Positions 49,611 through 57,048 are shown, counted from the stretch's first letter. The stretch is DNA of 64,000 nt from Fimbriimonas ginsengisoli Gsoil 348 (GCF_000724625.1 NZ_CP007139.1:2108001-2172000); one strand, 5' to 3'. Notes: generated by a model not told the origin, from the sequence alone. Numbers and translations: made by a program.

Positions 49611-49817
49611 TCAGAGGCGTCCTTCGGTGATCCAGTAAACGGTCATTCCGAAGAGAAGCCGGTGCACTTCGTAATCGAAGGGGGAGCGATTGGTGTAGCT
49701 CCAGACCCGCGGGTGCCGTACCGCTCGGTTGACCGGTTTTCGATGCGCGGGAACACTCGGGCGCCACTGGCTGAGGCGCCGGCCGTGCTCTCCTTGAAAT
49801 CTTCGATGGCTATCCAT
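49611..49817 (-). CDS. Small basic protein of unknown function
   Basis: A 68-residue Arg-rich protein (MDSHRRFQGEHGRRLSQWRP, ending EVHRLLFGMTVYWITEGRL). It is supported by a good Shine-Dalgarno (AAGGA, ~10 nt) and normal codon usage. It lies just upstream of the erythromycin esterase gene on the same strand. Four 11-bp direct repeats resembling a PHO box lie about 250 bp upstream, so this gene and the esterase may be the regulated unit. No family is recognised. Confidence 0.45.
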   Translation of the reverse strand: MDSHRRFQGEHGRRLSQWRPSVPAHRKPVNRAVRHPRVWSYTNRSPFDYEVHRLLFGMTVYWITEGRL

Positions 49818-50066
49818 GTCGCTCGCTTCCTTTCTTCATTCCGTTTCCAATAGATTCGGCAGTTCGGTAACGAATAAGTCGAGCCGTAACCTTTGAACGA
49901 TACATCTTTGGGCTCTTTTCGGGACCTGTCAGTTCGGCGGGGCTATTTGTTAGTGGCGAATAGCCAGGCAAATCGTTGGCGCGGCAACCCATGCTCCATC
50001 GCATGGGCGCCGCCCCAGCGGCTCGTTTGGCGGGTCGTCGGTAGTTCACGGTTCCATGATCGGCCC

Positions 50067-50110
50067 CTGGAATGAACCTGAGATGAGGGGCAAGTGAACA
50101 TTGCATGAAC
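50067..50110 (-). promoter_or_regulatory. Array of four 11-bp direct repeats (PHO-box-like)
   Basis: Minus strand units in order: GTTCATGCAAT, GTTCACTTGCC, CCTCATCTCAG (weak), GTTCATTCCAG, head to tail without gaps. The spacing and GTTCA core match the PHO box of actinobacterial PhoP (11-nt direct repeat units). It lies in the 303-bp gap 49818-50120 that contains no gene, upstream of the minus-strand 68-residue ORF and esterase. Confidence 0.65.
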
Positions 50111-50120
50111 GGGCTCCTTG

Positions 50121-50597
50121 CTACTTGCCGGCCGGGACGACCTTGGTGGTTTCGACCTGGGTAACCGTCGACTGCAGCCGCCACTTCCCGGCCTGTCGAA
50201 TCCAGGTGTCGAGGTAGCGATGAATGTGGATCATCTTTAGGTTTTTCCCGGTGATCGGGTCGATGGTCGCCTTGGCCGACGTTTCATCGGAAATCACCTT
50301 GGCGGTGTCCCCTTGCACGGACACGCTCGCGATCTTCGTTTCGTAGGCGGTGGTTGGCTGTTTCGACTCCTTTCGTTTTCGCAGGCTCGCTTCGTAATCT
50401 TTACGGGCGATTACTTTGCCGGTGTAGGTGTGAAGCGTGTAGTCGGGGGCCAGGATGTCGAGGATGGTGTCGACGTCGTTCTGCACCGCGGCTTTCGCCC
50501 ACTTCTTATATTGCGAATCGATGTTCGACCTAACGGAACTCTGGCCGTATCCGACCACAGCCAGACCGAGCAGTACGAAGGCGGTAAGTTGCCTCAT
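50121..50597 (-). CDS. Secreted SnoaL/NTF2-like (DUF4440) protein
   Basis: A signal peptide (MRQLTAFVLLGLAVVGYGQ) precedes a ~139-residue NTF2-like fold (IDSQYKKWAKAAVQNDVDTI, LDILAPDYTLHTYTGKVIAR, IHIHRYLDTWIRQAGKWRLQ). Such domains bind or modify small ligands. It is the last gene of an overlapping operon, sharing 4 bp with cbiO. Its export suggests action outside the cytoplasm, alongside the DUF4331 proteins. Confidence 0.82.
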   Translation of the reverse strand: MRQLTAFVLLGLAVVGYGQSSVRSNIDSQYKKWAKAAVQNDVDTILDILAPDYTLHTYTGKVIARKDYEASLRKRKESKQPTTAYETKIASVSVQGDTAKVISDETSAKATIDPITGKNLKMIHIHRYLDTWIRQAGKWRLQSTVTQVETTKVVPAGK

Positions 50598-51355
50598 CGT
50601 GCCGACGCCTCCGCGAAGGTCGCTTCAACCAGATTGGCTCGTTCCAACAAGACGACGTCCTCGAGAATTTCGGCTACCGGTCCCGAGGCGAGGAGGCGGT
50701 GATCTTCGTCCAAGATCAACGCCCGATCCGCGATCCGGCGGGCGACGTCGAGGGTGTGCGTCGCGACGATCGTCGTCTTCCCCGCCGCCTGGAGCTGCTG
50801 CAGCGTGCGGATCAACCATGTTTGCGACCTCGGGTCGAGGCCCAGGAATGGCTCGTCGAACATGAGAACCTGGGGGTTCATGCTGAGGACCGAGGCGATC
50901 GCGACCTTTCGCTTCTCGCCTCCGCTAAGGCGGAATGGCGGGCGCTCGGCAAGGTGCTCGATTCCCAGGAAGCTGAGCACGTCCAATGTTCTCGCCCGCG
51001 CCTCGGCTTCGGACATGCCAAGTTGGCGTGGGCCGAACGCGACTTCTTCGAAGACGGTGGCATTGAAGAGCTGAGCGTCGGCGTTTTGAAAGACGAAGCC
51101 GATACTCTGCCGAAACTGTTGCCGGAACCCCGGCGACTGGAGCGATCGTTCCGACAACTCGTGTCCGTTGAAGGAAATCGATCCTTCGATATGATGGAGC
51201 AGGCCGGCCAGAAGCCGTAGCAAGGTGGACTTCCCACTCCCATTGGCCCCCATGATCACCAGGCGCTCGCCGTTCGCAATGCTTAACGAGAGATCGTCGA
51301 GGGCGAGAACCCCGTCCGAATAGCGGCAGTCGATGTGCGAAAGCTCAAAGAGCAT
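50594..51355 (-). CDS. cbiO: Cobalt/nickel ECF transporter ATP-binding protein
   Basis: An ECF-type ATPase of 253 residues, CbiO/EcfA group. Walker A GANGSGKS (about 35-42), Q-loop VFQNADAQLFNATVFEEVAFG, signature RLSGGEKRKVAIASVL, Walker B VLMFDEPFLGLDPRS, H-loop VATHTLD. The AQLF-type Q-loop is typical of cobalt/nickel or vitamin ECF ATPases. It overlaps the CbiM-N-Q fusion by 11 bp and the NTF2-like gene by 4 bp. Only one ATPase gene is present, so a homodimer is expected. Confidence 0.92.
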   Translation of the reverse strand: MLFELSHIDCRYSDGVLALDDLSLSIANGERLVIMGANGSGKSTLLRLLAGLLHHIEGSISFNGHELSERSLQSPGFRQQFRQSIGFVFQNADAQLFNATVFEEVAFGPRQLGMSEAEARARTLDVLSFLGIEHLAERPPFRLSGGEKRKVAIASVLSMNPQVLMFDEPFLGLDPRSQTWLIRTLQQLQAAGKTTIVATHTLDVARRIADRALILDEDHRLLASGPVAEILEDVVLLERANLVEATFAEASAR

Positions 51356-53255
51356 GAAGAATTCCTCCCATTAGAACGATGGCGGCGGTCAGGCCGGCCC
51401 CAGTGGCGACCGCGACGAGATCACGGCGCCTCCACGGAGTCGGCCGAGCAGGCCGGCTTGGGCCGTCGAACGAGCGCGCCTGCATAGCGAGATGGGTTTC
51501 CTCCGTAAGCGCGAGGCTCTTGGCGAAAAGGACGGCGGCGCCGGTGCCGGCATAACTTCGAGCTTGTTGCCGGTTCATCGCTCCCGGCTGGCGCGCGGTG
51601 CGCGCTTCGACCATTTCGGCCAGCGTCTCCACCAGTACGAATAGGTACCGGTAGGTGAGGGTTGCCGTCGATAGGACCACCTTCGGAACCCCCAGGCAGG
51701 CGAGCGATCGAAGGAGATCGTGCCAGCGCGTGGTCTGGCTCCAAAGAAGCGAAAGCTGGATCCCGGCAAATAATCGCAGAAGGATCATGGCGGCGGAAAC
51801 AAGCCCCGGACCCGAGAACGAAATTCCCAGAAGCGAAATCGCGGTCGGTCCCGGAGTCACCGCCCGGAGCGAAACCGGTATGGCGAGCACGAGGCCGAAG
51901 AAGGCGACGGCTCCCGCCACCCTTGTCACCAGCTCGCGCAGAGGGACCCGGGAAGCCCAGGCCAGTCCGACAGAAAGCGAGATCACCGCGATGAGCGCAG
52001 TCGGCGTTCTCGCCAGGCTCACGGCGACCATTGCACTGAGAAATCCAATCGTCTTGGCGACCGGATTCAGCAATTGCAAGAATCCCGGCATCCGGGCAAC
52101 GACTTCCGACGCCACCGTCTTCGCGATGGCGCTCCGCATCTTAAGGATCGTCCGCTCCATCCACGGGGATTTCGCCACGGGAGAGAGCGGGAGCGGAGGA
52201 TTGACGTCTCTGAGCCAAGCCGGCATCGAGCTACGCGGCGCTCCGGGCTTCGACGCCGGAGAGGGGGAGGGCCTCGGCTTTCGTAGAATTCCTCTTGCAA
52301 AGAGTGCTACTAATCCGCAGCCTACCAATGCGCTGACCATATACCCAACGATCTGCCAAGGCTTCCCGCTCGCCCCGGCAAAGCCATAGTCGGGAAGCAA
52401 GGGTGTGATCGCTTCGTGGCGGGCCGCCATCCCGGCCGGTGCGTAGCCGACCATCGTCTTGATCTCCGCGAGATCCCACTCCCCCCATGCGCTGCCGCTC
52501 GCAAGGAGTCCGAGAGGGGTTAGAGCCAGCACCCAACCCAGTCGCCGGGCGAGGCGTATCCCCGCTCCGACCTTTGGCGGCATTCCGGCCCGCGCGAGTT
52601 CGGGGAACGTTTGCCACAAGTAAGCGAGTGCCGCCATCGTGACGATCGCTTCCACCGGCCCCGCGATCAGAAGGTGCGGCAGCAGCATCGCGGGGAGCGT
52701 GACGTTCAACCCATACGGGCAGTACATCGCGTGTCCAACCGCATCGTGCGCGAGTATCGGCTGGAGCCCCAGGAGGGTTCCCGCGCAGAGGGAAGCGGCC
52801 ACCGTTCCGGCATAGGCGCCAAGCCCGGCCCCGACCGCCTTCCAAGGAGACCCGTCGCTCGCCCGCCCGGCGAGCATGCGGTAAGAGTAGTAACTGACAA
52901 AGCTGGCAACGAACGCCATATCGAAGCAGTTCGCCCCGATGGAGAGGACCCCCCCGTCGCCGAAGAGGAGCGCTTGAATCGTCAACGCTAGCGTCATCCC
53001 GAGCACGGCCGCCCAGGGCCCTACGAGGATCGCGAGCAGCCCGGCCCCCAGCGCATGCGCGGTGGTGCCGCCGATCGCCGGGATGTTGAACATCTGGATC
53101 GCGAAGCAGAACGCGGCCCCGATCGATAGCAGCGGCGCCTGCTTCGTCGTCAGCTCCCGATTCGTTCGCTTTGCGGCTACGATCCATATCGGGACCATGA
53201 CGGCAAACGTGGCGGCTTGAGTCACCGGGCTCAGGTACGCGTCAGGGATGTGCAA
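51345..53255 (-). CDS. CbiM-CbiN-CbiQ fusion, cobalt/nickel ECF transporter membrane component
   Basis: A 636-residue membrane protein combining the whole membrane part of a Co/Ni ECF transporter. Residues 1-210 are CbiM: MHIPDAYLSPVTQ contains the conserved metal-binding N-terminal Met-His, with about six membrane segments. About 215-320 is a CbiN/PDGLE-like stretch (ITPLLPDYGFAGASGKPWQI then a membrane segment). About 370-636 is CbiQ with the coupling-helix region (TARQPGAMNRQQARSYAGTG). CbiM, N and Q are usually separate genes. It starts 14 bp inside the TPR gene end and overlaps cbiO. Metal specificity (Co or Ni) cannot be decided, and no cobalamin riboswitch is visible upstream. Confidence 0.88.
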   Translation of the reverse strand: MHIPDAYLSPVTQAATFAVMVPIWIVAAKRTNRELTTKQAPLLSIGAAFCFAIQMFNIPAIGGTTAHALGAGLLAILVGPWAAVLGMTLALTIQALLFGDGGVLSIGANCFDMAFVASFVSYYSYRMLAGRASDGSPWKAVGAGLGAYAGTVAASLCAGTLLGLQPILAHDAVGHAMYCPYGLNVTLPAMLLPHLLIAGPVEAIVTMAALAYLWQTFPELARAGMPPKVGAGIRLARRLGWVLALTPLGLLASGSAWGEWDLAEIKTMVGYAPAGMAARHEAITPLLPDYGFAGASGKPWQIVGYMVSALVGCGLVALFARGILRKPRPSPSPASKPGAPRSSMPAWLRDVNPPLPLSPVAKSPWMERTILKMRSAIAKTVASEVVARMPGFLQLLNPVAKTIGFLSAMVAVSLARTPTALIAVISLSVGLAWASRVPLRELVTRVAGAVAFFGLVLAIPVSLRAVTPGPTAISLLGISFSGPGLVSAAMILLRLFAGIQLSLLWSQTTRWHDLLRSLACLGVPKVVLSTATLTYRYLFVLVETLAEMVEARTARQPGAMNRQQARSYAGTGAAVLFAKSLALTEETHLAMQARSFDGPSRPARPTPWRRRDLVAVATGAGLTAAIVLMGGILHAL

Positions 53256-54606
53256 CTTCGCCTCCTAAACTTGCCATCTTCCGAGCCGCGACACCGTCGA
53301 AGTTCGGGTCGATCGCCATCGCGGCCTTCAAGTAGCGATCGGCCTTGGAGTGGTCGTTGGCGGCGGCGTAGATGGTTCCGGCATGGAAGAGGAGCATCGG
53401 ATCGCGGGTTCCGCGGGCCAGCGCTTTGGCGATCGCTCCGACTGCCTCCTTCTTATCTCCCCTCTGCAAGCAAACCCAAGCCAATGTATCGAAAGCGTAG
53501 ATGTCGCGACGCGACTCAAGATCGCGCAACGCCGCCGCGTACGCTCCGCCGAGGTCGCGCCGATGGTCGGCGCAGAAAATGGCGTACTGGCGGTCCAGCC
53601 GGTGCCCGTGGGTTCCGGCAACGGGGGCGACCTCGTGCATACCATCGTTCATCCCGGATGGGCGCCCAACAAGCTCGGCGACCTTGGCGTATTGGGCCTC
53701 GGCCTTGTCTGGCTGTCCGAGTAAAGCGTATGCGTCGCCGACGAGGGCGCGAACGTCGGCCATCTGGGCGATCGCGTCGCTCTTGGTTCCCCAATCGATC
53801 GCCTCCTGCCACCGGCCGTCTTGGAAGGCGACCCGGGCGAGGCCGGCCATCGCCTTGTAGTCTCGCGGATAGAGCGTGAGGGCGGTTTGAAATTCGCGGC
53901 GGCTTTCGTCGTGCCGCCCCATTTTGTCGAGCTGGATGGCGGTTCGAGTGTGGAACCATGCGACGGCGTCGCTCGGCATCCCCGCACTGCCATCGGCTTC
54001 GCGGGCGCAAAATTGAAGGAGGCGGAGAGCGTCCGCCGGCTTGCCGTCGATGTCGAGGAGTCGAGCGACGATCGTTTTGCCCGAGGCGTCGCCGAAGGCT
54101 CGGGAGTTCGCCTTGATCAGGTTCCTTGCCTCGTCATAGCGTCCGACCTCGATCAAGCACTCGACGTGTGAGCGGGTCGTATGGTCGTCGGAAACTTTCG
54201 CCTTTTCGGCCGCCAGGCACTGGGAGAGGGCGTCATGGAATCGATGCTGCTGCAGGAGGCTCTGGACGAGTTTGTTCCAAGCGCCGACGTTGCCCAACTT
54301 GCGGAGGGCGAGGCTCTTTCTCGCGGCGGCTTCCGCTTTCACGGCGGTGGCGGAATCGTCCGACTCCCGGCTTCTCGCGAGGTATTCGGAGCTAAGTCTG
54401 GACCAACCGAGCGCCCCGTTCGGATCACGCCTTACGGTCTCCTCGGCGGTGCGAATCCGAGCGTCGATCCGACTGGAGTCGAACGGAATGTGGATCGGCG
54501 GCTTAGAAACTGTCGCCCAGTAGCCGGGCCGGCTATACCAGGAGGCGTAGCCCATCCAACCACCGAACGCGGCGACACCGAATGCTAAAAACATGGGGGG
54601 TTTCAT
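53242..54606 (-). CDS. Membrane-anchored TPR-repeat protein
   Basis: A 454-residue protein with an N-terminal hydrophobic anchor (MKPPMFLAFGVAAFGGWMGY) and TPR-like helical repeats through the rest. Examples are NGALGWSRLSSEYLARSRES, VGAWNKLVQSLLQQHRFHDA, VGRYDEARNLIKANSRAFGD, MGRHDESRREFQTALTLYPR and ALLGQPDKAEAQYAKVAELV. It probably acts as a scaffold facing the periplasm. It sits between the DUF4331 pair and the ECF transporter. DUF4331 and TPR genes side by side occur in other bacteria in my recollection, there often with a HupE/UreJ metal permease. Confidence 0.85.
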   Translation of the reverse strand: MKPPMFLAFGVAAFGGWMGYASWYSRPGYWATVSKPPIHIPFDSSRIDARIRTAEETVRRDPNGALGWSRLSSEYLARSRESDDSATAVKAEAAARKSLALRKLGNVGAWNKLVQSLLQQHRFHDALSQCLAAEKAKVSDDHTTRSHVECLIEVGRYDEARNLIKANSRAFGDASGKTIVARLLDIDGKPADALRLLQFCAREADGSAGMPSDAVAWFHTRTAIQLDKMGRHDESRREFQTALTLYPRDYKAMAGLARVAFQDGRWQEAIDWGTKSDAIAQMADVRALVGDAYALLGQPDKAEAQYAKVAELVGRPSGMNDGMHEVAPVAGTHGHRLDRQYAIFCADHRRDLGGAYAAALRDLESRRDIYAFDTLAWVCLQRGDKKEAVGAIAKALARGTRDPMLLFHAGTIYAAANDHSKADRYLKAAMAIDPNFDGVAARKMASLGGEVAHP

Positions 54607-54670
54607 TTCAGAGCTGCTCTAGAGGCTGGTTCGGCGCGCCCGGGAGAGGGACCCGGGCGCGCCGGTCGGG

Positions 54671-55285
54671 CTATCTGGGGTCGCCCAGATAGGGGAAGGT
54701 GCCTTTGAAGTGCTTGCCGCTGGCGTCCACGTTGTCGCTGGTGAACGCCGGTACCTCTTTGCCGTCGTCCGGCGCGAGGCCGAGCGTGGAGATGGTGTTG
54801 CCGAACACCACGCCGAGCGAGATGTCTACGACATCGTCGCCGAGCTTGCGACCGCCGAACTTGCCGCCGGTTGCGCCGCCGGTCTCGTAACCGAGGTAGG
54901 CCGCGTTGCCGGACTGGCTGAGGTCGACCTTCATGACATCCGGGACGAGGACGGCCTTGACCACTGCGGTCGTCGCCGCCGACCGCCCGGCCGGGAAGGT
55001 CATGAACGACTGAATGTCGTTCGCGAGGTTGGCGCTGTCTTCCGAAGGGGTTGCCTCGTCGTTGATCTTGTGGCGGTTGTTGGCGACGGTGGCGAACACT
55101 TCGTTCACGACCGGGCGGGCAAGACGATCCACTTGGTGGAAGGTGCCGCCGCTGGCGACGCTGGTGGTCGTCCACATGCCGATGATGTTGTTGGTCGGCC
55201 CGGGCGTATGGTTGGTGGACGAAGATCCGCCGCAGCCGGCGAGGACGACGAAAGGAACGAGGATTAGGGCTTTGTTTCTGATCAC
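54671..55285 (-). CDS. DUF4331 C-terminal half, lipoprotein
   Basis: A 204-residue lipoprotein (ALILVPFVVLAGCGGSSST, lipobox AGC at residue 17). The mature part holds FHQVDRLARPVVNEVFATVA, KVDLSQSGNAAYLGYETGGA and GGRKLGDDVVDISLGVVFGN, all of which correspond to the second half of DUF4331 proteins. Its start overlaps the stop of the first-half gene by 4 bp. A normal DUF4331 protein is one chain, so here the two halves are separate exported polypeptides with different export signals. Function of the family is unknown. Confidence 0.85.
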   Translation of the reverse strand: MIRNKALILVPFVVLAGCGGSSSTNHTPGPTNNIIGMWTTTSVASGGTFHQVDRLARPVVNEVFATVANNRHKINDEATPSEDSANLANDIQSFMTFPAGRSAATTAVVKAVLVPDVMKVDLSQSGNAAYLGYETGGATGGKFGGRKLGDDVVDISLGVVFGNTISTLGLAPDDGKEVPAFTSDNVDASGKHFKGTFPYLGDPR

Positions 55286-55965
55286 TGCAGGCTCCTCTTC
55301 GGAAGCTCCACTACGATGGAGAGGACGTTGTACTTACCGGTCGACAGGAAGTCTTTAGCGACGCCGGGGGCGCGCCAGGAACTCTGCTTCGGAGTATTCG
55401 GATCGGCGACCGGAGTTCCGGTGAGCGGAGTGGCTCGATCCGGAAAGATGTTGAGGAACTGTTCGAGGTCGAAGAAGAACGGATCTTCTCTTCCGCCGGC
55501 GAAGACGGTCATACCGCTCTTGGGGCTGAACGGAGCGTTTAGGGTGCCGTGGACCGCCAGCGGCGTTTCTTGGACACTGTCCTTGCCGGTCATGGACGGC
55601 CGAACCGGGCCAGAGATGGAGACGGTTTGCGCGGCGCCCGCGCCGGTGAACTTGGCCTGAATGACCTTGTCCTCGACTCCGTCGCCATTGTTGTCGATCT
55701 TGAATTGGTACAGGACATTTGGGTCGAATCCGACGGTGGTTCCTTCACCCGATCCGATCAAGGGGTGAACGTTCATGACGAGAACGATGTTGTCCGCGTT
55801 GGTCGGACTCGGAAACATGTAAACGTCCGTGATGTCGGTACCGGGGTTAGCGGCGATATCGGGGGTGTCGGCATGGTCCGATGCTCGGACCTTGCCGATC
55901 AACATGAGCGGCGCGAGGAGCGCTACCATGCCGAGGGCGATGTACTTCTTTGTTCGATGGGTCAC
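55282..55965 (-). CDS. DUF4331 N-terminal half, secreted
   Basis: A 227-residue protein with a signal peptide (KKYIALGMVALLAPLMLIGK-VRA) and the classic DUF4331 opening SDHADTPDIAANPGTDITDV, YMFPSPTNADNIVLVMNVHP, followed by LYQFKIDNNGDGVEDKVIQ and FAGGREDPFFFDLEQFLNIF. The last part (NVLSIVVELPKRSL) ends where the second-half gene begins. The SDHxD and DITDVY segments are rich in acids and His and could bind metal, which is inference. It is the first gene of the operon; a GGGAG ribosome site is 9 nt upstream of the ATG. Confidence 0.88.
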   Translation of the reverse strand: MTHRTKKYIALGMVALLAPLMLIGKVRASDHADTPDIAANPGTDITDVYMFPSPTNADNIVLVMNVHPLIGSGEGTTVGFDPNVLYQFKIDNNGDGVEDKVIQAKFTGAGAAQTVSISGPVRPSMTGKDSVQETPLAVHGTLNAPFSPKSGMTVFAGGREDPFFFDLEQFLNIFPDRATPLTGTPVADPNTPKQSSWRAPGVAKDFLSTGKYNVLSIVVELPKRSLQ

Positions 55966-56004
55966 GATTGTCTCCCGGGAATTGCCAAGGCATTCCTGTG
56001 AGAG

Positions 56005-56024
56005 AAGGTTCGCCCGCGAACCTT
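56005..56024. promoter_or_regulatory. Perfect inverted repeat in the DUF4331 operon leader
   Basis: Arms AAGGTTCGC and GCGAACCTT around a 2-nt centre, about 40 nt upstream of the first gene. It could be an operator or an RNA hairpin. Confidence 0.6.
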
Positions 56025-56027
56025 ACG

Positions 56028-56060
56028 CCCCGGTGATCGGAAGATGAACAGTGGATGAAC
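56028..56060 (-). promoter_or_regulatory. Three 11-bp direct repeats (PHO-box-like) upstream of the DUF4331 operon
   Basis: Minus strand units GTTCATCCACT, GTTCATCTTCC, GATCACCGGGG (weaker), head to tail. The first unit fits the actinobacterial PHO-box unit except at its last base. The same unit occurs in the array at 50067-50110. Confidence 0.65.
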
Positions 56061-56065
56061 TCGCC

Positions 56066-56458
56066 CTAGGCCGGGTGAACGCTTCCCCTTCCCACCCACA
56101 GCGCCCACGCGATCAACACGCCTTGGAGGGGGAGTCGCAGCCAAAGCGCGACCCTTAGCCAGGGCGCGGCATCGGCCGCCGGATGCAACGCCATGTCGAC
56201 GTTGACCGGGAAGACGGCCACGTACAGGGCCACTAAACCGAAGGAGGCGTAGCGTCTCGACGCGGGGATAAGAAGTCCTGCGCCGCCGGCGACTTCGAAC
56301 AGGCCGCTGATAAGGACCAACCCGCGGTGGGCGGGAATATACGCTGGCATCACCCGTTCAAACTGCTCGTTTAGAACGAAGTGCAGAATGCCGATCGCGA
56401 TCATTCCGAGCGCGAGTAGGGCTCGGAAGAACGGCTGAGGCGCAAAAAAGCGGCCCAT
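56066..56458 (-). CDS. DoxX-like small membrane protein
   Basis: About 130 residues with four membrane segments in the DoxX/DUF417-like pattern (LLALGMIAIGILHFVLNEQF, GLVLISGLFEVAGGAGLLIP, FGLVALYVAVFPVNVDMALH, final LPLQGVLIAWALWVG). ATG at 56464 is in frame, but ATG 56458 lies 6 nt after TATGCT and is preferred. Its end is 6 bp from the PHO-box-like array of the DUF4331 operon, which is on the same strand, so some read-through is possible. Function is unknown; DoxX proteins are linked to redox stress in some bacteria. Confidence 0.78.
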   Translation of the reverse strand: MGRFFAPQPFFRALLALGMIAIGILHFVLNEQFERVMPAYIPAHRGLVLISGLFEVAGGAGLLIPASRRYASFGLVALYVAVFPVNVDMALHPAADAAPWLRVALWLRLPLQGVLIAWALWVGRGSVHPA

Positions 56459-56464
56459 ATGCAT

Positions 56465-56470
56465 AGCATA
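56465..56470 (-). promoter_or_regulatory. TANNNT -10 element, leaderless-type
   Basis: Minus strand TATGCT, then ATGCAT, then ATG at 56458. Confidence 0.45.
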
Positions 56471-56490
56471 CGGGCCTCGATTGGGACTAA

Positions 56491-56919
56491 TTAGTCCACG
56501 TGCTTGCCGGTCTTGTCATCGATCCGGTCGCCGGTCAGGGCGTCGGCCGCCTTCTCGGTTATGCCGCGCGTGTCCGGGGATCCGTCCACGTCATGTCCGC
56601 CGGTCTGAATGCCGGGGACTCCGTTACCGGGAGTCGGCACTCGATCGTTGACGTCGCGAGTGGCGCCGTGGCCGATTCCGGTGATGGTGTCATCGTTATC
56701 CACCTTGTCGACGGCGGCGACTGCCGCCTGGCTGCCAAGCCCGCCCGCTACGGCACCGACGATAGCGCCGCCGATCGTGCCAAGGGGACCGGCCGCCGAT
56801 CCGGCGATCGCACCGGTCACTGCGCCACCGACACCGCCGATGTTGCGCGCCTTGACCGAATCGTTGTTGGGATCGTCGTCGATACCGTGTTGAATATTGT
56901 CGTCAATCTTTTCTGCCAT
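56491..56919 (-). CDS. Glycine-zipper protein
   Basis: A 142-residue protein with charged ends and a central glycine-zipper region (NIGGVGGAVTGAIAGSAAGP, LGTIGGAIVGAVAGGLGSQA), a pattern that inserts into or packs against membranes. The C-terminal part is Asp/Gly-rich (GIGHGATRDVNDRVPTPGNG). GGAG lies 8 nt upstream of the ATG. Such proteins are often stress-induced. The gap 56920-57221 beyond it holds a cupin-like remnant and a single GTTCATGAAGC element. Confidence 0.75.
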   Translation of the reverse strand: MAEKIDDNIQHGIDDDPNNDSVKARNIGGVGGAVTGAIAGSAAGPLGTIGGAIVGAVAGGLGSQAAVAAVDKVDNDDTITGIGHGATRDVNDRVPTPGNGVPGIQTGGHDVDGSPDTRGITEKAADALTGDRIDDKTGKHVD

Positions 56920-57048
56920 TTGCTCTCCTGCTCATCGCCGTGGCGAGGAGCCTTTCAATGACTACGGCGAACGCAATCCTGTTCATGAAGCGTGGGACCG
57001 GCTGCTTATCCTTGAATTGGGACCGGTCGTAGCAGCTAGCATGTAGGC

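Noticed and set aside
55966-56065. Cobalamin riboswitch before the operon carrying CbiM-N-Q
   Set aside because: I found no conserved B12-box or matching stem layout. The leader is only about 100 nt and holds direct repeats and one palindrome.
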